DNA from: CAZNQW01 sp964575225
Lineage (GTDB): Bacteria; Chloroflexota; Anaerolineae; JAAYZQ01
Length of the DNA: 24,413 nt
Reading direction: 5' to 3'
Assembly: GCA_964575225.1 (NCBI GenBank)
Contig: CAZNQW010000030.1
Span: 1-24,413 of the forward strand
Shown here: one piece after another, positions 5,642-12,202 of the stretch
How positions within the stretch are numbered: the first letter of the stretch is position 1
Layout: each line of letters opens with the position of its first letter
Notes under the pieces: model-generated
Databases searched by the model: none
The model's input: only the letters and a program-made list of their open reading frames with translations
What the model was told of the DNA's origin: nothing
Program-made: the position numbers and the translations under genes

Positions 5642-6304
5642 GTGAATGAGATGGAAAGAAATGTGACCAAGATTTTTGGGCGGCTGGCAAAGCAGAACGA
5701 GTCGCTAAGCCAGTCGATGCAGATCCGCTCCTTTGAGGCGGGTGAAACCGTCAGCGAAGGCAGCGAGATGGCCCGCGCCCTCTTTTTGGTAGCGAGCGGG
5801 CGTGTGCAGCTCTATCGCACGACCCGAGATGGCCGCCGGTTTGTGGTGGCCACGCTGGGGCCCGGTTCGATGTTTGGCGAGGATTCGCTTCTGGGCGGCC
5901 AAGGGCCCGACACCCATGCAGTGGCTTTGGAAGCCTGTACGATTTGGATGATGCCACAAAAACAGGCGATGGAAGTCTCGTCGACTGACGCGATGTTTGG
6001 GATAGGATTGATCCAGGCCATGGGCCAGCGAGTGGTGGACGCAGAGAACCGACTGGAGCAGATGGCCTATAGCACCATTGCCTCGCGACTGGCGGCGCTG
6101 TTGGTCGAGCTTGCGGGGGACGATCCCCAACCTGTGGTCCAGGTGACCCATCAGGAACTGGCGGACATGCTGGGTACCTGGCGCGAGACCATCAGCAAGA
6201 CCCTGCAGGACTTTCGTCGTCGGGGGCTGGTGGCCTCGGGACGTCGCCAGCTCACACTGTTGGACATGGAAGGCTTGCAGTTGGAAGCCGGGAACCTGGC
6301 CTAG
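5642..6304 (+). CDS. Crp/Fnr-family transcription regulator
   Basis: This 220-residue DNA-binding regulator has the usual two-domain layout. Residues about 25-125 form a cyclic-nucleotide-type beta-barrel (IRSFEAGETVSEGSEMARAL, LFLVASGRVQLYR, LGPGSMFGEDSLL). A dimerisation helix follows, then a Crp-type winged helix (about 165-205) with QELADMLGTWRETISKTLQ and the wing RRRGLVASGRRQLTLLD. The GE-xS motif at the phosphate-binding loop suggests cAMP or a related effector could bind, but the ligand is not provable. There are no Fnr-type cysteines for an iron-sulphur cluster. The start is GTG 5642 or ATG 5651; neither has a strong ribosome-binding site. It sits inside the ferritin-like/chaperone cluster and is the obvious candidate local regulator. 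Confidence 0.9.
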   Translation: MNEMERNVTKIFGRLAKQNESLSQSMQIRSFEAGETVSEGSEMARALFLVASGRVQLYRTTRDGRRFVVATLGPGSMFGEDSLLGGQGPDTHAVALEACTIWMMPQKQAMEVSSTDAMFGIGLIQAMGQRVVDAENRLEQMAYSTIASRLAALLVELAGDDPQPVVQVTHQELADMLGTWRETISKTLQDFRRRGLVASGRRQLTLLDMEGLQLEAGNLA

Positions 6305-6314
6305 GTTTCCGGCT
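6286..6314 (+). terminator. Probable terminator hairpin overlapping the crp-type stop codon
   Basis: AGCCGGGAACC (6286-6296) pairs with GGTTTCCGGCT (6304-6314) over 11 bp with one G-U pair and a seven-base loop that contains the stop codon. A T-rich stretch (CCTTTTTG) follows, but only after about ten bases, so the termination call is tentative. Confidence 0.45.
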
Positions 6315-6328
6315 CTTGCAAGTTCCTT

Positions 6329-6350
6329 TTTGTATACAAATTGTAGACAA
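6329..6350. promoter_or_regulatory. Tandem TTGTA-N-ACAA dyads, operator-like
   Basis: TTTGTATACAAA (6329-6340) is a perfect 12-bp palindrome. It contains TTGTATACAA (6330-6339), which is repeated 11 bp on as TTGTAGACAA (6341-6350), one helical turn apart. The pair lies 45 bases before the start of the ferritin-like/YyaL fusion gene. It looks like a two-site operator (GntR-like in shape); it does not match standard Crp or Fnr sites. Confidence 0.45.
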
Positions 6351-6394
6351 GGTAGCAACATCAGAACCACGCAAGGATAGGAAAGGAGCGATCT

Positions 6395-8698
6395 ATGAAG
6401 GCCCTGAACGACATCCCCGAGGCTTGGCGTCTGGCATTGCAGCGCGAAAAGGAAGCTGGCGAGTTCTACGGCCGTATGGCTCAAGCCGCCACGGACGAAG
6501 GTAGCCGATCCCTGTTCGAGATGTTGGTGGAGCAAGAAAAGAACCACTATGCGATTCTCGAAGCCGAATACCGACGCATTTTCGAGCCGGATATGGAGAT
6601 GGCCAAAGATCGAGTGCCCATCGCCTGGTACGATTGGGAGGACTCGACTTTCGAGTTGGCCGACACCCTCGATCTGCCTGTGCTGCTGTATGTGACGGCC
6701 CCCTGGTGCGAGCCCTGTCATTTGATGGAAGAAACCACCCTGGCCGATAGCGAGGTGATCAAAGCCATCAACGATCATGTCATCCCGATTTTGGTGGATG
6801 CCGACAAGCGGCCGGACGTCGACAGCCGGTATAGCAAGGGCGGCTGGCCGACCACCGCCTTTTTGGATGCCCGTGGTGAGGTGTTGGAAGGCTACAACTT
6901 TCTCACATCGGATCAGATGCTGTTGGCGCTACAACGCATCGCGGCGCGCTACGAAAGTGGAGAGGCGGCGGCCCTGACCGGACCGACGATTGCCATTCGG
7001 CCCGAGGCACCGCTGACCGATTTCGAAGAACGGCCCCAAGCCGTGGGCGAATTGACCCCCGATCTTGTGGACGACGCCGTTGCCCAGGTGATGGCGGCCT
7101 TTGATCGCGTGAACGGTGGGTTTGGCAGCGCCCCCAAGTTTCACCATGCCAGCGTGGTAGAGTTTGCCCTGGCCTTGGCCCATCGAACGGGTGACAAGGC
7201 ACTGACCGAGGCGGTACACCAGTCGCTGGAGAGCATGGCCAAGGGGGAGATCTATGACCCGGTCGAGGGCGGTTTTTTCCGCTATGCGACGGCGGCCGAT
7301 TGGAGCCGGCCCCATTATGAAAAAATGGCGGGCGATCAGGCCCAGTTGTTGGGTCTGTATTTACGCGCCTACCAGGCTTCGGGCCGAAAGAGGTATCTGG
7401 AGACGGCGCGGGGCGTTCTCTCCTACCTGGATGCTGTGATGTGGGATCGGGATCGCGGGTTCTTTTATAGCAGCCAGGAGGCCGACCCCGAGTATTATGC
7501 GTTGACGGCCGAGGGGCGAAAGGGTCGGGAAAAGCCGTACGTGGAAAAAGCGGCCTATACCGAGCGGAATGCCGCCATCGCCTCGGCGTACATGCTGGCG
7601 AGCGCCGTTTTGAACGAGCCGCGCTACGCCGATTTGGCCATCCGGGCTCTGGAGTTTATCTGGCAAAAGAGCTATACCGAAGGGCTGGGGATGTTTCACT
7701 ATTTTGACCTTCAGCCCCACCTGCCCGGCTTGCTCGCCGACCAGGTGAGCATGGCCCAGGCGTGGCTCGATGCCTACGAGCATTATGGCCGCGAAGTGTA
7801 TCTCCAGCGGGCCGAAACGTTGATGCGATTCGCCGACAATGCCCTGCGCGACGGGGACGGACGTTACTATGACACGCCCGCCGCTCCCGAAGCCGTGGGG
7901 CGGCTGCGGATAAGGAAAAAGCCCTTCTGCGAAAATGTGCTGGCTGCCGAGGCCACATTGCGGCTGTACCGGTTCACTGGCCGCGAAGAGTATCACCAGG
8001 CGGCCCAGGAGACCCTGGAGGCCTTGGTTCCCTATCGCGCCGATGTGGGGCTGGAAGTGGCCCGCTTTGGGCTCACCGTCGACCGCATCCTGCGCAAACC
8101 CCTCATGATCACTGTGGTCGGCGAAAACGAGGATCCGATCCGCGCCGAGCTGTTGCGGGCCGCCCGCCGAGCCTATGCCGCCAACAAGACGGTCCAGGCC
8201 ATCGATCCTGTGTGGGAGCAAGCGCGACTGGCCGACCTGGGCTATCCGCCCGAGCCTGCGCCGGTGGCCTATGTGTGCCTGGGCACGCTCTGCACCCGAC
8301 CCACTGCCGATTCCAACGAACTGCTTGCTCAGGCACAGGCGATGGTGGGCCAAGACCGCTTGGGCCAGGGCAGCGACTGGGAGTACAAAGGCCATACGCT
8401 GGAGGAAGGTTTCAAGGTGGAACCTGGGGAGCGGTTCCAGGCCTATGCCCGTGTGATCAAGGGCGGAGACCCGGTTTTCCGCTACTGTGTTTGGACGTCG
8501 AGGGAGGCCGCCGCCCGCCGATGGCCCGACCTGGACCTCGATACCGACCAGGGACGGGCCAGGCTCGAGCAGGAAATGCGGTCCGAAGGCCGCAAGCGCA
8601 TCCAGGCCAAGATCGATGCCGGCAGCGGGGAAAACTGGTTGCTGGACCTGCGCGCGGATGGCGAGGAAGAACTGGTTTTGGAGGCGAAACGTGGCTGA
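6395..8698 (+). CDS. Fusion: ferritin-like hairpin + thioredoxin + YyaL/SSP411-type domains
   Basis: The 767-residue protein begins with a ferritin-like hairpin (about 8-62) with Glu18, Glu48 and His51. Next is a thioredoxin-fold domain (about 75-185) with APWCEPCHLM (Cys105, Cys108) and the cis-Pro loop GGWPTT. The rest is the YyaL/DUF255 (spermatogenesis-associated protein 20) architecture: GGFGSAPKFHHASVVEFAL, GEIYDPVEGGFFRYATAADW, PHYEKMAGDQAQLL and an alpha/alpha-barrel to about residue 560. A tail (630-767) ends in a Lys/Arg/Glu-rich segment I do not recognise. Normal YyaL proteins lack the N-terminal hairpin and usually read CHWCH at the redox site. No signal peptide is seen, so it is cytoplasmic. 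AAAGGAG precedes ATG 6395. It overlaps the next gene by eight bases. The family's biochemical function is unsettled; a redox role is inferred. Confidence 0.88.
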   Translation: MKALNDIPEAWRLALQREKEAGEFYGRMAQAATDEGSRSLFEMLVEQEKNHYAILEAEYRRIFEPDMEMAKDRVPIAWYDWEDSTFELADTLDLPVLLYVTAPWCEPCHLMEETTLADSEVIKAINDHVIPILVDADKRPDVDSRYSKGGWPTTAFLDARGEVLEGYNFLTSDQMLLALQRIAARYESGEAAALTGPTIAIRPEAPLTDFEERPQAVGELTPDLVDDAVAQVMAAFDRVNGGFGSAPKFHHASVVEFALALAHRTGDKALTEAVHQSLESMAKGEIYDPVEGGFFRYATAADWSRPHYEKMAGDQAQLLGLYLRAYQASGRKRYLETARGVLSYLDAVMWDRDRGFFYSSQEADPEYYALTAEGRKGREKPYVEKAAYTERNAAIASAYMLASAVLNEPRYADLAIRALEFIWQKSYTEGLGMFHYFDLQPHLPGLLADQVSMAQAWLDAYEHYGREVYLQRAETLMRFADNALRDGDGRYYDTPAAPEAVGRLRIRKKPFCENVLAAEATLRLYRFTGREEYHQAAQETLEALVPYRADVGLEVARFGLTVDRILRKPLMITVVGENEDPIRAELLRAARRAYAANKTVQAIDPVWEQARLADLGYPPEPAPVAYVCLGTLCTRPTADSNELLAQAQAMVGQDRLGQGSDWEYKGHTLEEGFKVEPGERFQAYARVIKGGDPVFRYCVWTSREAAARRWPDLDLDTDQGRARLEQEMRSEGRKRIQAKIDAGSGENWLLDLRADGEEELVLEAKRG

Positions 8699-9197
8699 TC
8701 TGGAACCTGCCCTGGCGGCTTTGCAGATGGCGATTCAGACCGAGATCGATGGACGCAACTTTTACAGCCAGTTTGCCCGGCAGACGCAGGATGACGAGGC
8801 CCGGGCCATGTTCGAGCGACTGGCCCAGGATGAGGTCAAACACCTGGAGATCCTCCAGGCTGCCAAGGAAACCCTGGAAACCAAGGGGACATGGACGGAA
8901 TACGCGGGCATGGAGCCCGCCGCCGTGCCAGGAGCCCCGATCTTTTCGCGGGAACGCGTCGAACAGAATATCATGGAGTATGCCTCGGACCTGTCTGCGT
9001 TGAGGATGGCCTATTTGATTGAGAGGGATGCCATCGATTTCTATCAACGGGCCTTGCATCAGACAGAGGATCCCCGCGGCAAGCAAATGTTCCAGGATCT
9101 GATGCGCATGGAGCAAGGGCACCTGGACTTGTTGCAGGGCGAGTACGAGTTCCTCAGGGGTCAGTTCCAGTTGTCGATGGGCTTTTCCCCGTTTTAA
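8691..9197 (+). CDS. Rubrerythrin-like diiron protein with two ferritin-like hairpins
   Basis: The 168-residue protein is two ferritin-like hairpins in tandem, separated by a loop at about residues 62-96. The first has Glu18, Glu48, His51 (QTEIDGRNFY, AQDEVKHLEIL); the second has Glu111, Glu141, His144 (IERDAIDFY, MRMEQGHLDLL). Together they give a complete four-helix diiron bundle of the kind that reduces peroxide or oxidises iron. There is no C-terminal rubredoxin domain, so electrons would have to come from a partner, possibly the thioredoxin-containing neighbour. The start is GTG 8691, with GGAGG seven bases upstream, inside the end of the fusion gene; the eight-base overlap implies translational coupling. 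An upstream extension of the frame to 8487 is only the shadow of the fusion gene. Confidence 0.88.
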   Translation: MADLEPALAALQMAIQTEIDGRNFYSQFARQTQDDEARAMFERLAQDEVKHLEILQAAKETLETKGTWTEYAGMEPAAVPGAPIFSRERVEQNIMEYASDLSALRMAYLIERDAIDFYQRALHQTEDPRGKQMFQDLMRMEQGHLDLLQGEYEFLRGQFQLSMGFSPF

Positions 9198-9263
9198 GGG
9201 CAGGGTGGATCTCCCGTTGGGCCTTTGGGATTGGACAGGAGGATGACCAATCGCCTGGAATGT

Positions 9264-9306
9264 TCGCCCTCTCGCGTCGAGCCCGAACTCGATCTCGAGA
9301 GGGCGA
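9264..9306 (+). terminator. Terminator of the ferritin-like operon
   Basis: TCGCCCTCTCG (9264-9274) and CGAGAGGGCGA (9296-9306) pair perfectly over 11 bp, with an inner five-pair stem (9277-9281 with 9288-9292). A modest T-containing tail (TTCGTTGTGT) follows. The hairpin stands 66 bases after the rubrerythrin-like gene and just before the promoter of the next gene. Confidence 0.65.
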
Positions 9307-9310
9307 TTCG

Positions 9311-9342
9311 TTGTGTAATGGGAACGCCGATCGATAATCGGC
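9311..9342 (+). promoter_or_regulatory. Promoter of the lyase gene with dyad over the -10 box
   Basis: TTGTGT (9311-9316), a 16-base spacer and GATAAT (9333-9338) form a fair promoter. A perfect inverted repeat, GCCGAT-N5-ATCGGC (9326-9342), covers the -10 box, so a repressor could sit there. The start codon is 47 bases downstream of the dyad. Confidence 0.5.
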
Positions 9343-9388
9343 TACGCCCCGTGCTGGCCCTAAGGGGAGGGCATTCTCGGGAGGAACA

Positions 9389-10789
9389 ATGAACCCTATC
9401 AGGATCGAAAGAGACTCCTTGGGCGAGATCGAGGTCCCTGGGGATGCCTTGTACGGCGCCCAGACGATGCGGGCCGTGCAAAACTTTGCCATCAGCGGCC
9501 TGCGGCCCTATCGCGCCTTTGTATGGAGTATGGCCATCATCAAAGAGGCGGCTGCCCAGGTCCACATGGATCTGGGGTTATTGGATGAGGAGCAGGGCCG
9601 GGCCATCGTCCAGGCCGCCCGAGAGGTCGCCGAGGGTCGCTGGCAAGACCAGTTCGTCGTCGATCCCTTTCAGGCCGGTGCGGGGACGAGCCACCACATG
9701 AACGTCAACGAGGTGATCGCCAATCGCGCCAACCAAATTCTGGGATACGCCATCGACGATCCCCAGAAGGCTGTGCACCCCAACGATCATGTCAACATGG
9801 GGCAGAGCACCAACGACACGATCCCCACGGCCATCCGTCTGGGCAGTCTGTGGCGGCTGGATGAGTTGGTGGGAGAGGTCGAGCACCTGGCAGCAGGACT
9901 GCGCGTCAAGTCGAGCGAGTTCGACGATGTGGTCAAGTCGGGCCGGACCCACCTTCAGGACGCCGTGCCGGTGCGCCTGGGTCAGGAGTTTGGTGCCTAT
10001 GCCCGCGCCGTCGAGCGCGACGCCGAACGGATCCGCCGCGCGGCCGATGGCCTGCGGCGCCTGGGCATTGGCGGGACGGCGACGGGCACGGGGCTCAATG
10101 CCCATCCCGAGTTCCACAGCCGCATGGTAGTCCGGCTCTCGGAACTCACAGGATTGCGGCTCGAGGAATCGGACGACCTGTTCGAATCGATGCAGAGCAT
10201 GGCGGACGTGGTGGACTTTTCGGGATCGCTGCGCACCCTGGCGGTGACCCTGGATCGCATCGCCAACGATCTGCGCCTGCTCTCCAGCGGACCGGCTACG
10301 GGCCTGGACGAGATCCGCCTGCCGGCTGTGCAGCCCGGCAGCAGCATCATGCCGGGCAAGGTGAACCCCGTGCTGGCCGAAATGCTGAACATGGCTTGTT
10401 TTCACGTCATGGGCAACGATCTGACGGTGATGTTGGCCAGTCAAGCGGGCCAACTCGAGCTGAACGTCATGATGCCCGTGATCTCCCACAACCTATTTGA
10501 AATGATGCAAGTGCTCATCGGCGCCATCCGAGCCTTTACCGAAAAGTGCGTGGTAGGCCTTGTCGCCAACCGGGAAAAGGCCGAGGGGTGGCTGGCCAAG
10601 AATGCCATCCTGGTGACCGCTCTCAATCCCGTCATCGGCTATCTGAGAGGGGCCGAGGTGGCCAAGGAGGCGATGGGCAGCGGCCGAACCCTCAAGGAGG
10701 TCGTTGTGGAAAAGGGCTACCTGACGGCAGCGGAAGCGGACCGCCTCCTGGACGCCCGCGCCCTGACCGAGGGCGGAATCCGTGAGTAG
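9389..10789 (+). CDS. Aspartase/fumarase-family lyase (aspartate ammonia-lyase or class II fumarase)
   Basis: This cytoplasmic homotetrameric lyase makes fumarate, either from aspartate (releasing ammonia) or reversibly from malate. Conserved blocks are RIERDSLGEIEVPGDALYGA, GAGTSHHMNVNEVIANRAN (about 97-115), HVNMGQSTNDTIPTA (134-148), SGRTHLQDAVPV with His188, and the family signature GSSIMPGKVNP (317-327) with the catalytic Ser and Lys324. Length is 466, as in both enzymes. STN at 140-142 (fumarases usually have SSN) and the C-terminal part (QAGQLELNVM, EKCVVGLVANRE, VTALNP.IG) look more like aspartase; MNVNEVIANRA and PGKVNP look fumarase-like. I favour an aspartase-like enzyme but cannot decide. 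The ribosome-binding site GGGAGGA lies six bases before ATG 9389. A nitrilase-family gene follows. Confidence 0.92.
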   Translation: MNPIRIERDSLGEIEVPGDALYGAQTMRAVQNFAISGLRPYRAFVWSMAIIKEAAAQVHMDLGLLDEEQGRAIVQAAREVAEGRWQDQFVVDPFQAGAGTSHHMNVNEVIANRANQILGYAIDDPQKAVHPNDHVNMGQSTNDTIPTAIRLGSLWRLDELVGEVEHLAAGLRVKSSEFDDVVKSGRTHLQDAVPVRLGQEFGAYARAVERDAERIRRAADGLRRLGIGGTATGTGLNAHPEFHSRMVVRLSELTGLRLEESDDLFESMQSMADVVDFSGSLRTLAVTLDRIANDLRLLSSGPATGLDEIRLPAVQPGSSIMPGKVNPVLAEMLNMACFHVMGNDLTVMLASQAGQLELNVMMPVISHNLFEMMQVLIGAIRAFTEKCVVGLVANREKAEGWLAKNAILVTALNPVIGYLRGAEVAKEAMGSGRTLKEVVVEKGYLTAAEADRLLDARALTEGGIRE

Positions 10790-10880
10790 GCGGGCCTGAT
10801 GCCAGAGTCCAGGGCCGGGCCGATAGGCGCCTTCCTGAGACGAATCCAGACCAACCCATGCAAGAGAATAGAGTGAGGGG

Positions 10881-11693
10881 ATGATGAAAATCGGATTCAT
10901 ACAGTTCGCACCCGCACTGGGCGACGTCGAGGCCACGCTCGAGACCATCGACCGGCTGATCCCACAGGCCAAGGGAGCCGATCTGTTGGTGCTCCCCGAG
11001 CTGTGCAATTCGGGGTATCACTTTGAGTCGGCGCAACAGGCTTGGGATACCTCGGAAGAGATCCCGACGGGTAGGTTCGTCCGGCATCTGGAAGGCCTCT
11101 GCCAGCAGTACGGCTTGCACCTGGTTTCTGGGCTGAACGAACGCGAAGGGGACCGCCTCTACAACTCGGCCGTCCTGGTGGGCCCCCAAGGGTACATCGG
11201 GCGCTATCGCAAGCTCCATCTCTTTTTGAACGAGAAGGACTATTTTCAGCCGGGAGATGGAAGGCTGCCTGTCTTTGATATCGGTCCCTGCCGGGTGGGC
11301 ATGCTGGTGTGCTTTGACTGGATCTTTCCCGAGGTCTGGCGGGTCTTGATGCTTGAGGGGGCAGATGTCATCTGCCATCCCTCCAACCTGGTGTTGCCCG
11401 GGTTGGCCCAGCGAGCGGTGCCGATCCACGCCCTGGTCAACCGATTGTTTGTGGTGACGGGCAATCGGGTGGGTTCGGAGCGGGATCTGACGTTTACCGG
11501 GCTGTCGACCATTGCCGGCCCCAAAGGGGAGGTCCTGGCTCAAGGGTCGCCCGCCGGCGAAGAGGTTCGGATCGTCGATGTGGACATTGCCGAGGCGCGC
11601 GACAAGCAGATTACGGCCCGTAACCACCTGCTGGCCGACCGAAGGCCCGAGGCCTATGTCGCCTTGGCCGACGCAAAAGTCGGCGACCACTGA
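10881..11693 (+). CDS. Carbon-nitrogen hydrolase, nitrilase superfamily
   Basis: The 270-residue protein has the alpha-beta-beta-alpha nitrilase fold and hydrolyses a C-N bond in an amide, carbamoyl compound or nitrile; the substrate is not evident. The catalytic set is visible: Glu40 in LVLPELCNSGY, Lys111 in GRYRKLHLFLNEKDYF with the auxiliary Glu118, and Cys144 in RVGMLVCFDWIFPEVWR. The CFDWIFPE and NEKDYFQPG patterns fit amidohydrolases such as N-carbamoylputrescine amidase or omega-amidase-like enzymes rather than true nitrilases. The start is ATG 10881 or the adjacent ATG 10884, just after GTGAGGGG. It is probably co-transcribed with the aspartase-like gene, 91 bases upstream, which would suit nitrogen catabolism. 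It ends at a strong terminator. Confidence 0.9.
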   Translation: MMKIGFIQFAPALGDVEATLETIDRLIPQAKGADLLVLPELCNSGYHFESAQQAWDTSEEIPTGRFVRHLEGLCQQYGLHLVSGLNEREGDRLYNSAVLVGPQGYIGRYRKLHLFLNEKDYFQPGDGRLPVFDIGPCRVGMLVCFDWIFPEVWRVLMLEGADVICHPSNLVLPGLAQRAVPIHALVNRLFVVTGNRVGSERDLTFTGLSTIAGPKGEVLAQGSPAGEEVRIVDVDIAEARDKQITARNHLLADRRPEAYVALADAKVGDH

Positions 11694-11708
11694 GACGAAA
11701 AGATCGGC

Positions 11709-11753
11709 CACAAAAAACACCTCCCTACTTAAATCAGGGAGGTGTTTTTTGTG
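11709..11753. terminator. Bidirectional intrinsic terminator
   Basis: Arms 11709-11726 and 11736-11753 are perfectly complementary over 18 bp (CACAAAAAACACCTCCCT / its complement) around a nine-base loop. The outer part is an A-run facing a T-run, so it ends transcripts from both sides: the nitrilase gene from the left and the Flp pilin gene from the right. Confidence 0.93.
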
Positions 11754-11774
11754 ATGCGGGCAGGTTTCGGGTGT

Positions 11775-11927
11775 TTAAAAGGGCAACTCGTCGATCGCCG
11801 TGCTAAAAAGATCGCCGATCTCCGGGCCCAGTAGGGCGAGAACTGCAAACACAACAATTGCTATCAATACAAGAATTAGCCCATACTCCATCAGTCCCTG
11901 CCCCTCCTCAGCAGCCAAGAACAACAC
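11775..11927 (-). CDS. Flp/Fap-type pilin
   Basis: This is a 50-residue type IVb pilin precursor. The short leader MLFLAAEEG is followed by the cleavage motif G-QGLMEYG (Glu and Tyr at +5/+6, as in Flp prepilins) and a long hydrophobic helix LILVLIAIVVFAVLALLG, ending IGDLFSTAIDELPF. The TadV/prepilin peptidase would cut after the Gly. GTG 11927 is chosen because AAAGGAGG lies six bases upstream. The frame is open further upstream (to 11993), but that start lies within a few bases of the -10 box. A strong promoter lies at 11985-12013 and a strong terminator at 11709-11753, so it is a single-gene unit. No tad assembly genes are in the window, so the machinery must be elsewhere. High expression, as for a structural pilin, fits the strong signals. 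Confidence 0.88.
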   Translation of the reverse strand: MLFLAAEEGQGLMEYGLILVLIAIVVFAVLALLGPEIGDLFSTAIDELPF

Positions 11928-11984
11928 GTCGAACCTCCTTTCTGCGCTGCCCTGACTCGACAGGGGTATGCCTACCGCACCGAC

Positions 11985-12013
11985 AGTATACACCCATTAT
12001 CCGGTTGTGACAA
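11985..12013 (-). promoter_or_regulatory. Promoter of the Flp pilin gene
   Basis: On the minus strand TTGTCA (12013-12008), 17 bases and TATACT (11990-11985) form a near-consensus sigma-A promoter. The transcript would start near 11978, giving a leader of about 50 bases. The MITE-like element begins about 20 bp upstream of the -35 box. Confidence 0.75.
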
Positions 12014-12022
12014 TAGCCCTTT

Positions 12023-12196
12023 AGGACTAGGTTAGGGCTGTTGCAAAGTCGGCCAGTCAATCTAGTTTGGAGCTCGCCGCCCCCGTCTCGGGGGCGGCCT
12101 GCACACCTGGCAGACCACCGCGCCCCGAGGACGGGGCGCGGAGCCCAACCAAATCACATCGGTCAAGAGACAATGCAACAGCCCTGAGGACTAGGT
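12023..12196. mobile_element. MITE-like element with 10-bp target duplication
   Basis: Terminal inverted repeats AGGGCTGTTGCA (12034-12045) and TGCAACAGCCCT (12174-12185) are perfect over 12 bp. Each is flanked, after one base, by the direct repeat AGGACTAGGT (12023-12032 and 12187-12196), which reads as a target-site duplication. The element body is about 154 bp and non-coding, so it must have been moved by a transposase from elsewhere. The GGGCTGTTGCA-type end resembles termini of several IS families (IS6-like in part). Two very stable GC-rich hairpins lie inside, at 12076-12098 and 12118-12141. It sits six bases beyond the priA stop and directly behind the Flp pilin promoter. Confidence 0.8.
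12076..12141. repeat. Twin GC-rich hairpins inside the MITE
   Basis: GCCGCCCCC (12076-12084) pairs with GGGGGCGGC (12090-12098) around GTCTC. CCGCGCCCCG (12118-12127) pairs with CGGGGCGCGG (12132-12141) around AGGA. They resemble paired REP/BIME units. They may also end priA transcripts, although no T-run follows. Eighteen bases of the first hairpin recur inverted at 23763-23780. Confidence 0.7.
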
Positions 12197-12202
12197 CCTG
12201 GC

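Noticed and set aside
8487..8690. Extended start of the rubrerythrin-like gene
   Set aside because: The extension is the out-of-frame shadow of the fusion gene; GTG 8691 has the ribosome-binding site and begins the domain.
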